From the NCBI RefSeq assembly GCF_001613445.1, contig NZ_BDCJ01000003.1, positions 1-64,000 on the forward strand: 64,000 nt of DNA, given 5' to 3'. The position numbers were made by a program, and so were the translations under genes. This document shows positions 47,469 to 58,400 of this stretch, one piece after another. Under the pieces are notes generated by a model. That model did not search any database. It was given only the letters and a program-made list of their open reading frames with translations, and was not told the origin of the DNA. Source of the DNA: Nocardia grenadensis NBRC 108939 (lineage in GTDB: Bacteria; Actinomycetota; Actinomycetes; Mycobacteriales; Mycobacteriaceae). Position 1 is the first letter of the stretch. The number at the start of each line of letters is the position of its first letter.

Positions 47469-47819
47469 ATGCGTTCCACGGTCCGCCGCAGGGTTATCGC
47501 CGCAATCGGTACGGCCGCCTTCGGCTGCGCCGGCACAGCGGCGACAGCCGCCGCGCAACCCACCTACTACGACCCCGAGATCAGCCACTGCGACCATCTG
47601 TTCCGGACCCCGCTGGAAGCACCGAGGCCGGGAGCCGCGGTGTACTGGAGCCCGTTCGGCAGTACCGGAATCGTCTGCTACGACAACGGGACCGGGGTCG
47701 CGGACTACTACCAGCGCGACCCCTCCGGCGCCTGGCACGATATGAACGAACTCGCCCCCGGCCAGTTCTTCTACAGCATCTTCGCCACCGGGGTTCCCGA
47801 CGCCGCCCACTGGCGCTGA
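47469..47819 (+). CDS. Small secreted protein
   Basis: A 116-residue exported protein of unknown function. The ATG at 47469 follows GGAGGA. A basic N-terminus (RSTVRRR) and a hydrophobic run give a signal peptide to about residue 29 (ending ATAAAQ). The mature protein has two Cys (SHCDHLF and GIVCYD) that could pair and many Tyr/Trp residues. No family is recognised. Confidence 0.65.
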   Translation: MRSTVRRRVIAAIGTAAFGCAGTAATAAAQPTYYDPEISHCDHLFRTPLEAPRPGAAVYWSPFGSTGIVCYDNGTGVADYYQRDPSGAWHDMNELAPGQFFYSIFATGVPDAAHWR

Positions 47820-47908
47820 CGCCACCCGGACGGCCCGCATCCGCCGGCGAAACCACCCGAGCCCGGCGGGCGCCCACCCCGCCCGGTGGGATCGCGCCGT
47901 CACCGCGG

Positions 47909-47924
47909 TAATACCGAGGTATTA
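47909..47924. promoter_or_regulatory. Operator overlapping the -10 of the toxin-antitoxin-like operon
   Basis: A perfect palindrome TAATACC-GA-GGTATTA. A good -10 hexamer TATTAT (47920-47925) overlaps its right arm, so a protein bound here would block transcription. Confidence 0.6.
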
Positions 47925-47935
47925 TCGTGGCAGTC

Positions 47936-48226
47936 GTGGAGTACGAATGGCACGCGTCCAGCGAACCGTTCCTTCGGCACTTCGAGGTCGCGGCCTGGGA
48001 AGTGGTGGAGGTGCTGTACTCGCCGCGGCGGTGGTCGCGTCCGGCGACCACCGCTCAGGGACTGGCGGTGCTCACCGTATGGGGCCGTACCGAGGACGGG
48101 CGGCCACTGGTGGTGGTCCTGCGACCGCGTTCACACCCCGACCGGTGGCAGATCCTCATGGCGGCACCCATGGGGGGCCGTCAGCTCGCCGAATTCACCG
48201 CATGGGAGGCGACCCGAGATGAATAA
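47936..48226 (+). CDS. BrnT-like toxin candidate
   Basis: A 96-residue protein (GTG at 47936; a frame from GTG 47927 adds three residues). The pattern YEWHASSEPFLRHFEVAAWEVVEVLYSPR, then VLTVWGRTEDGRPLVVVLRP and WQILMAAPM, has the order of BrnT-family ribonuclease toxins, though similarity is by eye only. With a -10 at 47920-47925, the transcript would begin at or very near this GTG, implying a leaderless message. It overlaps the next gene by eight bases. Confidence 0.55.
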   Translation: MEYEWHASSEPFLRHFEVAAWEVVEVLYSPRRWSRPATTAQGLAVLTVWGRTEDGRPLVVVLRPRSHPDRWQILMAAPMGGRQLAEFTAWEATRDE

Positions 48227-48545
48227 CGAACACGACCCCGGCTTTCCGCGTAGCGCCGCCGAAGCCGAACAGTTCCTCGACGGGCTGGCCTTCGACGACG
48301 CCGCGCAGGTGCCGCCGCTCCCGCCGACCACCGACGAGGTCGAACGCGGGATGGTCACGACCTCGCTCAAACTCCCGCAGGATATGCGCGAGCGCATACG
48401 CGAGGTCGCCGCGGCGCACTGCCTCACCCCGTCGATGCTGATCCGCCAGTACATCGAACTGGGCCTGTCCAGCGAACAGCCGGAGCGCATGATCCCGTTG
48501 TCGGACGCCATCCGGGTGCTGTCCAGCCTCCGGCCCACCGCCTGA
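48219..48545 (+). CDS. Ribbon-helix-helix-like antitoxin candidate
   Basis: A 108-residue acidic protein. The second half reads VTTSLKLPQDMRERIREVAAAHCLTPSMLIRQYIELGL, a beta strand plus two helices as in CopG/BrnA-type ribbon-helix-helix DNA-binding proteins. The N-terminal part is Asp/Glu/Pro-rich and could wrap a toxin. Start overlaps the upstream gene by eight bases, indicating coupling. It is the likely ligand of the TAATACC-GA-GGTATTA palindrome. Confidence 0.6.
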   Translation: MNNEHDPGFPRSAAEAEQFLDGLAFDDAAQVPPLPPTTDEVERGMVTTSLKLPQDMRERIREVAAAHCLTPSMLIRQYIELGLSSEQPERMIPLSDAIRVLSSLRPTA

Positions 48546-48838
48546 ACCCCACCCGCCGCCACCGGTAGGCGTGCGGCGATCTCGCACGTCCTGTCGCCCG
48601 GCCCACCGGACTCTCGTGCGCGTCCTCGCCCGCCCCTCCGATGCCTCCCTGGCCGCCCGGCGGAGCGGCGCCATTCCCGGCCGCCTCCTACCGATCCGGA
48701 CGAACCGTCCGATTTCGGACCACCCGCCCGAATCACTTAGCACGCCGAAGTATCTTTTTGCCTGTCGCTCCCCTTCGGAGCGGCCTTCCGCACGCTTCCG
48801 GAACCGACGTTTGCGGAGCTCACTCGAACTCGCTTATT

Positions 48839-49291
48839 ATGGCGTTCCGAAGCTGGTCGTCGAGATTATCGAGAATCCACTTCGACGACTGCCGGTCCGA
48901 TTGCCCGAATTGTGGGCAGATCGGCATGGCAAAGGATTCTCCCGATTGTCGGGGTTGCGGAGAATCGACCGGGACAACAGGCGCAAAGGTTAAGCCACGG
49001 CCAGAAGGCGATTTGGTGCAGCCTATGAATACCGACAATGTCAACTTCCCGCTCGACGGCCCCGACATGACTCCGAGCCACATCCGTGACCTGCATGTAT
49101 CCCAACCCTGGGACGGTATCGATGCGTGCACACACAGTGCGGACTCTGCACCCGACGGGCCCGCCGGGTGGCGGTTGCTCAGCCACCCGGCCCGTCGAAG
49201 AACGGCCCAGAACACGGTGCTTTCCAGCGGATTTCGGGCAGATGCGGCCGACCGGTGGATGAGCCCCGATTTTTATAACCACCGGGTATAG
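48839..49291 (+). CDS. Possible zinc-ribbon protein upstream of the NRPS
   Basis: A 150-residue frame from an ATG at 48839. It contains CPNCGQIGMAKDSPDCRGCGE, a C-x2-C-x11-C-x2-C arrangement typical of a zinc ribbon. The remainder has ordinary but unrecognised composition. There is no clear ribosome binding site and another frame covers the opposite strand, so the assignment is weak. The rest of the 48546-49484 gap shows nothing else, apart from the probable NRPS promoter. Confidence 0.3.
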   Translation: MAFRSWSSRLSRIHFDDCRSDCPNCGQIGMAKDSPDCRGCGESTGTTGAKVKPRPEGDLVQPMNTDNVNFPLDGPDMTPSHIRDLHVSQPWDGIDACTHSADSAPDGPAGWRLLSHPARRRTAQNTVLSSGFRADAADRWMSPDFYNHRV

Positions 49292-49484
49292 ATCAACTCG
49301 CTTTATTTCCTTTCGGGATCGAATTCGGCGCCCCGATGGGATCGCCGTCCATCATCGCTGATGGGCAAAAGTCTCGATTCGACGACATGAATTGTTGTTC
49401 CAATGATATCCCCTGCGCATTTCAGGAGCAGTGAACCGGCTCAATCGGCCGGTTTCCCCCCGATGCCGGGAAAATGGAGGACAG

Positions 49485-52400
49485 GTGACCCAGTCCAAGC
49501 GCAACATAGACGGCCGGGGCCGATCGGATTCAGCGGAGATCGGCTCGTCCACGACCACAGGCCAGACGGCGTCGGGTAACGGTTCGGGTGCGCGGCCTGG
49601 CGCCGTCACATTCACCGGCCCGCCCCGCCACGATGTCCTGCCGCTGTCGGCCGCCCAGCGAGGGATCTGGTTCGCACAGCATCTCGCGGGTTCGTCACCG
49701 ATCTCGGTGGCCCAGTACGTCGAGATCGTGGGTGAACTTCAGCCGGAGCTGCTTCTGGAGGCCTGCCAGGCCGCCGATCGCGAATTCGGTCCCGGGCACC
49801 TGCATCTCGTCGAGGTCGACGGCGAACCGTGCCAGTACGTCGACGAGACCGCCGGATCACCGGCCACGGTGGTGGATCTGCGGCGCCGTACCGATCCGGT
49901 GGCGACCGCGCACCGTCTCATGGTGGAGGACTATTCGGCGCCACTGGACCTGCTCGGCGACTACCTCATGAAGTGCATCGTGTACCAGGTGGGCGACAAC
50001 CACTACCTGTGGTATCAGCGTGCGCACCATATCGCCCTGGACGGGTTCGCCGCGGTAACCATGGTGCACCGCATCACCGAGCTGTACAACGCGTGGGTGC
50101 GGGGCGCGGACGCGCCCCCGGCCACCGCGAAATATCTGGGCGAGATCATCGAACAAGACCTCGCCTATCGGGGATCGGAACGCTTCGACAACGACCGCAA
50201 GTACTGGACCGAACACCTCGCGGGCGCACCACCCGTAGTCAGCCTGGCCGGACGCGTCAGCAAACCCACCATCCACCCGGAACTGGTGAGTGTGTCCCTA
50301 CCCGAGGACACCGCACACCTGCTCGACAGTGTGGTCACCGAACGCGGCACCAGCGTCACTCCGATCATCGTCGCGGCGTTCGCCGCCTACCTGGGCCGGA
50401 TGACCGGAAGCGACGAGGTCCTGTTGAGTCTGCCGGTGTCGGGCCGGCATTCGGCGGTGCTGCGCCGTTCGGGCGGCATGGTCGCCAATGTGGTGCCGCT
50501 GCGTGTGCAGATCGCCGACCGCACGGTCGGGGAACTGATCGCGGCGACCCAGAGCGAACTGACCAGCGCGCTGCGCCGGCAACGCTACCGACAGGAGGAC
50601 ATCTTCCACGATATGGGGATTGCCCGGGACGAGGCGGCCTCGTTCGGCCCGGCCGTGAACCTCATGATGGTGGACAACGAGATCGTGCTGGGGGAGACGA
50701 CCGGCCGGCTCCACGTGCTCACCTCCGGCCCGACCGCCGACCTGTTCGTCAATATCTATCCGGGGGCGGGCCGCGACAGCACCCATATCGATTTCCAGGG
50801 CAACCCGAATGTCTACAGTGCCGCCGAACTCGCCGGGCACCACCGGCGTTTCCTCATGTTCCTGCACGAGTTCCTCGCCGGCGGAACAGCGAACGCTGTC
50901 GGCGCGCTACCGCTGCTCGAAGCGCGGGAGCGGGCCGCGCTGCTGCCCGTGCGGGGTCCACACGGCACCGGCACCCGGCTGCTACCCGACATCCTGGCCG
51001 AGACCGCCCGCCACCACGGTTCCGGCAGCGCGATCTCCACGCCCGGCCGCACCGTGACCTATGCCGAGCTGGACACCAGATCCTCCCGGCTGGCCCGCCA
51101 TCTCATCGCGTTGGGCGCCGGACCGGAAACCGCGGTAGCGATCCTGCTGCGGCGCTCGGTGGAATCGGTGGTCGCGGCCTGGGCGGTCGCCAAAACGGGT
51201 GCCGCCATCGTGCAGATCGACCCCGAGTATCCGCCCGCCCGAATCGAGCACATGGTGACCGACAGCGGCGCCTCCGTCGCGATCACCGTCGCCGGCCACA
51301 CCGAACGGCTGCCGCAGCAGGTGCGCCGGGTCGTGCTCGACGATCCCGGCCTCCAGCGGGAATACGAGTCCTATCCGTCCGATCCGGTCACCGATACCGA
51401 CCGGATACGCCCGCTGCGGCCCGCCGACCTCGCCTATCTGACCTACACCTCCGGGTCCACCGGACTCCCGAAAGGTGTGCAGGTCACCCATACCGGGCTG
51501 GCGAACCTCGTCACCGACCGCAGCGACACCTACGGTATCGACGCGGCCGCGCGCGTGTCCTACGCTCTCTCACCCAGTTTCGATGCCTCCCAGGAGCAGT
51601 TCCTCACCTGCTTCGCCTCCGGCGCCACCCTGGTGATCGTGCCGCCGGAGGTCATCGGCGGCGAACCACTGACCCGGCTGCTCGCCGAAGAACGGATCAC
51701 GCACCTGACGCTGACCCCCGCCGTGCTGGCAACCGTCGACCCCGGGCCGCTCACCGATCTGCGTGTCGTGGTGGTCGGGGGCGACGTGTGCCCGCCGCAC
51801 GTCATCGAACGGTGGACCGGGTCCTGGTCGATGTACAACGAATACGGCCCCACCGAGACCACCATCACCGCCGCCGGAGCACCCATCGAACCCGATCGCG
51901 ATCTCACCGTCGGCGGCCCGATCCGCGGTGTCGCGGCCATGGTGCTCGACCGTGCCCTGCAACCGGTCCCCAAAGGCACCGCCGGTGAACTGTATCTGGC
52001 CGGACCGGGTCTGGCGCGCGGTTACAGTCACCGTTTCGGTGAAACCGCGGCACGTTTCGTCGCCGACCCCTACAGCGAACCAGGGGACCGCATGTATCGC
52101 ACCGGCGACCTCGCGCGCTGGTCCGGTGCCGGTGACGAGATGACGCTGGAACTGATGGGCCGCAGCGATTTCCAGGTCAAGATCCGCGGCTACCGGATCG
52201 AACCGGGGGAGATCGACGCCGCGCTCACTGGACACGCCGACGTGGACCTGTCGGTCACCGTGCCGGTGCGGAACAAGACCGACGCGACTGTACTCGCCAC
52301 CTATGTCGTTCCCGTGCACGGCCGCCGGATCGACACCGGCGCACTGCAGCGTTACGCCCGCGAAACCCTGCCCCCGCATATGGTTCCCGCGGTGATCCTG

Positions 52401-55400
52401 CCGCTGGACAGTCTGCCGGTGAACGCGTTCGGCAAACTGGATCGCAAAGCGCTCCCCGAACCGGATTTCGGGACCGCCCCGGCCGGACGCGCCCCGGCCA
52501 CACCCCGGGAGAATCTGCTGGCCGGCCTGTTCACCGAGATTCTCGGAGTCGCGCGCGCCGGCGCCGACGACAGCTTCTTCGCGCTCGGCGGTGACAGCAT
52601 CCTGTCGATCCAGCTGGTGGCGCGCGCCAAGGCAGTCGGGTTGAGTTTCTCCACCCAGGATGTATTCGATGCCAAGACCGTCGCCGGGCTGGCCGCCGTG
52701 GCGACCGACATCGGGGACGCGCCGCGGCTGGCCGAACTCCCCGGCGGCGGCGTCGGGCCGATGCCGCTGTCGCCGATCATGCACGCCATGCTCGGCCGCG
52801 GTCACTACAGCCGGTTCGCACAGGCCACCCTCGTGCAGCTCCCGGACCGCGTCGAACACGCGCATCTGGTCCGGGCCCTGCAGGCCGTACTGGACCGGCA
52901 CGACATGCTGCGCGCCGTCCTGCGCGGCGCCGAATCGGTGGACCGGTTCGTCGACGTCCTCGACCGCGGGACGGTCGACGCCGACACCGCGCTGACCACG
53001 GTCACCTTGACCCGGCGGGACGCCGCCGAGGTCGACGGTCACCTCCAGGCGGCCGCGGACCGACTGGACCCCACCGACGGCGTTCTGCTGCAGGCCGTCC
53101 GGCTGCAGGACACCACCGGCCCCGACCTGCTGTGGCTGGTGATCCACCATCTCGCCGTCGACGCGGTGTCCTGGCGTCTGCTGCTCACCGATCTCGCGCA
53201 GGCCTGGACGCAAGTCACCGAAGGCGGCGAACCACAGTTCCCGCCGCCCAGCACCTCGGTGCGACGCTGGGCGCACGGACTGATCGAACAGGCGCCCACC
53301 CGGCGCGCGACGGAACTGGACCTGTGGCGCGGTATCCACGAACGGGGTGACCGGCTGCTCGGACCACGCCGTCTGGACCCACAACGCGATGTCGTGGCGA
53401 CGGCGGGCCGTGTCCGGATCCGGATCCCCGCCGATATCACCGAGGCGGTACTCACCACCGTCCCGGCCCGCTACCACGGCAACGCCAACGACCCGCTGCT
53501 GGCGGCACTCGCGCTGGCGCTGGGCGAGTGGCGGCGCCGCCGCGGTATGGCCGCCGGCGCGGAACTGATCTCGCTGGAAGGGCACGGCCGCGAGGAGCAG
53601 GCGGTGCCGGGTGCCGACCTCAGCGCCACGGTGGGCTGGTTCACCACCCGGTTCCCGATCCGGCTCGAATTGCGCGATATCGACCCGGAAGAGGCGTTCG
53701 CCGGCGGAGCGGCCGCGGGACGCGCCGTCGAGCAGGTGAAAGAGCAGCTGCGTGCGGTGCCCGACAACGGTATCGGCTACGGCATGCTGCGCTGCCTCGA
53801 CCCGCAGGGCAGCACCGAGCTGGGGAACTCACCGGACCCCCAGATCAGTTTCAACTATCTGGGGCGGGTGGGTGTCCGCGAACACTCGGGGGCGTGGACA
53901 CCCACCCGTGAGTTCACCTCGTTGACCGCGACGAGCGATCCCCGGATGGCGCTGCCCGCCCTGCTCGATATCAACACGATCGCCGAACCCGGACCCGACG
54001 GCCTCGAACTCGATGCGACCTGGGAGTTCGCCGCGCAGGTGCTCGACGCCGCGGAGGTCGACGAACTCGCCGGCCTGTGGGTGCGGGCGCTACGCGCCCT
54101 GGCCGGGCATATCCGCTCCGAATCCGCGGGCGGCTTCACTCCTTCCGATTTCCCGCTGGTCACTGTGTCGCAGGACGAGATCGATCAGTGGCTGCGCGAC
54201 TATCCGTCGCTGACCGATGTATGGCCGCTGACCGCCCTGCAGGCCGGGTTGCTGTTCCATGCCATCTACGACCGTGACACCACCGATGGGTACACGGTGC
54301 AGGCGGCACTCACCTTCGCCGGGGACGTCGACGCGGACCGGATGCACCGCGCCGCCCAGTCCCTCGTCGACCGCCACGACAGCCTGCGCACCGCGTTCGT
54401 CGAAAGCGCCGGCGGCCCCCGCCAGCTCGTACTCGGCGACACCCGGGCCGACTGGCAGTACTCCGATCTCGCCGACCTCCTCGACACCGAGGCACACGAC
54501 CGCGCCTTCCAGGAACTCGCAACGGCGGCCACGGCACCATTCGACCCGGCTCGTCCGCCGCTGCTGCGGTTCCATCTGGTGCGCACCGGCACCGACGAAC
54601 ACCGGCTGCTGGTCACCAACCACCACCTCGTGCTCGACGGCTGGTCGATGCCGCTGCTGATCCACGAACTGCTCGCGCTGTACGCGTCCGGTACCGAAAC
54701 GGCCGAACTCGCCCCACCCCGCTCCTACCGGGACTACCTGCAGTGGCTGCACGCCCAGGACAGTGACGCGGCGACCGAGGCGTGGCAGCGGGTGCTCGCC
54801 GGCGTGGAGAGTCCGACACACGTCACCGGCCGCGCCGACCGCACGGCCGGCGCGGACAGCGGCGAAACCGGCCGCGCGCTCGACGCCGCGACCACCGCCG
54901 CGGTCCTCGACCTCGGCCGCACCCACGGGGTCACCGCGAACACCGCCATCCAGGTGGCGTGGGCGCTCCTGCTCACGACCCTCACCGGCCGCCCCGATGT
55001 GGTGTTCGGCAACACTGTTTCGGAGCGTCCGCCCCATATCCAAGGCGTCGAATACATGGTGGGACTGTTCATCAACACCCTGCCGGTGCGGGTCCGCACC
55101 GACCCCCACGAAACCGTCGCCGACCTGCTCACCCGCGTCCAATCCGAGCAGGCCTCGATGCTCGGGCACCGGCACATCGGCCTGGCCGAACTCCAACGCG
55201 CCACCGGCATCGCCGACATGTTCGATACGGTGACCGTGCTGGAGTCCTACCCGCTGGACCGCGAAGGACTGGCACGTGATCTCGGTGCCGCCGGACTGCG
55301 GCTCATCGATATCGACGCCCGGGACGCCACCCCGTATCCGCTGAGTCTGCAGGTGACCCCGCCGTCACGGGACGCCTCCGATACCGAGGAGAACAGCACC

Positions 55401-58400
55401 TACACGGTGACGTTGCGGTTCGCCACCGACCGCTTCGACACCGGCACCGCCGACACACTGCTCGAACGATTCGAACTGCTGCTGACCCAAATCGTCACCC
55501 ACCCGGGTCGCCGCGTCGCCGCCGTATCCGCGGCCCGCGACACCGAACGCGCGGAACCACAGGTACACGGCGCGCCGCCGGCCGGCGAACGCACCCTGCA
55601 CGACATCCTGTCGGCCACCGCGCGCCGCTACCCCGACGCGACGGCCGTCCGCGCCGGTGACATCACCCTGACCTACCGCGAACTGGAACAGCGCGCCGAC
55701 GCCCTGGCCCGCCGGCTCACCGAACGCGGCGCCGCCCCCGAAACCTTCGTAGCGCTGGCCCTCCCGCGCTCCGCCGAACTGGCGGTCGCGATCTGGGCGG
55801 TGGCCCGCACCGGCGCGGCGTTCGTACCCCTCGATCCCGCCAACCCGCCCGAACGCCTCGCGGAACTGCTGGCCGATTCCCACAGCACGCTCGGCGTCAC
55901 CGTCGACCCCGTCATCCCACATCTCCCGACCACGATGGACTGGCTGATCGCCGACCCCGCCACCGCACCCGATCCCGTCGCCGAACCGGTCACCCCCACG
56001 CACCTGCATCCCGGCAACGCCGCCTACCTCATCTACACCTCCGGGTCGACCGGTAAACCGAAAGCGGTACACATCGCCCACCGGGGCCTGGCCGATGTCG
56101 TTGCCGCCCAAGCCGAAGCGTTCGCCGCGACCACCGATTCGATGGTGCTGCAGGTCGCCTCACCGGGCTTCGATGCCTGTGTCTCGGAACTGCTGCTGGC
56201 CCACAGCAGCGGCGCCTGCCTACTGGTGGCGCCACCAGAGGTGTACGGCGGCAGCGACCTCGAAGACCTCTTGCGCGAGCAGCGGGTCACCCACGCCATC
56301 ATCACCCCGTCGGTGCTGGGCACCATGGATTCCGCCGGGCTGCCCGCGCTGGACACGATCGCGGTCGTCGGCGAGGCCACCGGATCCGATCTGGTGAACC
56401 GGTGGGCACCCGGACGCCGGCTCATGAACCACTACGGACCGACCGAATGCACCATCTGGGCCACCGGATCCGAGGCGCTGCGCCCCGGCGAACCGGTCAC
56501 CATCGGCGGCCCGATCCGCGGCGTGACCGCCACGGTGCTCGATATGTGGTTGCGGCCGGTACCGGCCGGAGTCGCCGGGGAACTGTATCTGGGCGGGCCC
56601 GGCCTGGCCCACGGCTATTACGACCGCCCGGCCACCACCGCCTCCCGGTTCGTCGCGGACCCGTACTCACCCCACGGCGACCGCATGTACCGCACCGGCG
56701 ACTCGGCGCGGTGGGTGCGCGGCCGCACCGGCCCGGAACTGGAATACCTGGGCCGCGGCGACCAGCAGGTCAAGATCCACGGCCTGCGTATCGAGCCGGG
56801 CGAGGTCGACGCCCACCTCACCCGGCACCCGGCCGTGGCACGGGCGGCCACGGTCGCCCAGGACGGCCCGGCCGGAGAACCGGTGCTGGTTTCCTATGTC
56901 GTACCGGCCCCGGGAACCACCCTGGATGTGACGGCACTACGCGACGACCTCGCCGGATCACTCGCCCACTACATGAATCCCGCCGCGATCGTGGAACTCG
57001 ACACCATGCCCCTCACCCCGGTCGGCAAAATCGACCGCGGGGCGCTGCGCGAACGCGCCTTCCGCGCCGAGGAAACCCCCGGCCGCCCGCCCGCCACGCC
57101 CACCGAACGGGTCATCGCGCAACTGTTCACCGAAGTCCTGCACCTCGACACCGTTTCCGCCGACAGCAACTTCTTCGCCCTCGGCGGCGACAGCATCGTC
57201 TCGATGCGGCTGGTGGCGCTGGCGCGCGCGGCCGGGCTGACCCTCACCCCGCGCGATGTGTTCGAAGGCAAAACTGTTGCCGCTCTCGCCGCGACGGCCC
57301 GTCACGAAACAGACGCCGTCACCGCCGAGGACCTGCCGCGCGGCGCCCACCGTATCGAGGACCGCCCCTACCGGCCGGCGGACTTTCCACTCGTCACCCT
57401 CACCCGGCCCGATATCGAGCAACTGGAACAGCGCTACGACACCCTGGCCGATGTGTGGCCGCTGTCGCCGATGCAATCCGGGATCCACTTCCACTCCACC
57501 TTCGATCCCGACGCCGGCGACAACTACACCGTGCAGACGGTGATCGGCTTCACCGGCAGCGTCGACGGCGAACGCCTGCGGCGGGCCGCGCAGGCGGTGG
57601 TCGACCGGCACGACATCCTGCGTGCCGCGTTCGTGGAAACCGCCGGCGGACCGTGCCAGATCGTGCTCGACCACGCCGAGGTCCGGTACCAGGAGGTCGA
57701 TCTCGCCGTCCGTGGTGACGATCTCACCGCCGAATGGGACCGGATCGCCGCCGCCGACGCGGCCGCCGGGTTCGACCTGTCGGCCCCGCCGCTGATCCGG
57801 TTCACCCTCATCCGCGCCGAATCCGGTGCGGCCCGGCTGCTGATCACCAACCATCATGTGATCCTGGACGGCTGGTCGATGCCGCTGCTGCTCAGAGAAC
57901 TACTCGACTACTACGGCGCCCCCGAACACATCGGCGCCGCCGGCGCCGCCCCCTCCTACCGCGACTACCTGACCTGGCTCACCCGCCAGGACCTCACCGC
58001 CTCCAAAGCCGCTTGGGCGCAGGCCTACGCGGACGTGGATTCACCCACCCGCGTCGCCCGCGGCACCGGACCGACCGACGCCACCGCCGCCGAGGTCACC
58101 GCCGAACTATCGGCCGACCATTTCGCGAGCCTGCGCACCGTGGCCGCCGACACCGCCGTCACAGTCAACACCGCGGTCGCCGCCGCGTGGGCGCTGAACC
58201 TGCGCACCCTCACCGGCGAAACCGACGTGATCTTCGGTTCCGCGGTCTCCGGCCGCCCACCCGAACTGCCCCGCGTCGATCAGACCCTCGGCATGTTCCT
58301 CAACACGATCCCGGTCCGGGTCCGCCTCGACCCGGCGAACTCCCTGCGCGACTTACTGACACAGTTGCAGGACCAGCACGCCCGCATGCTCGACCACCAC

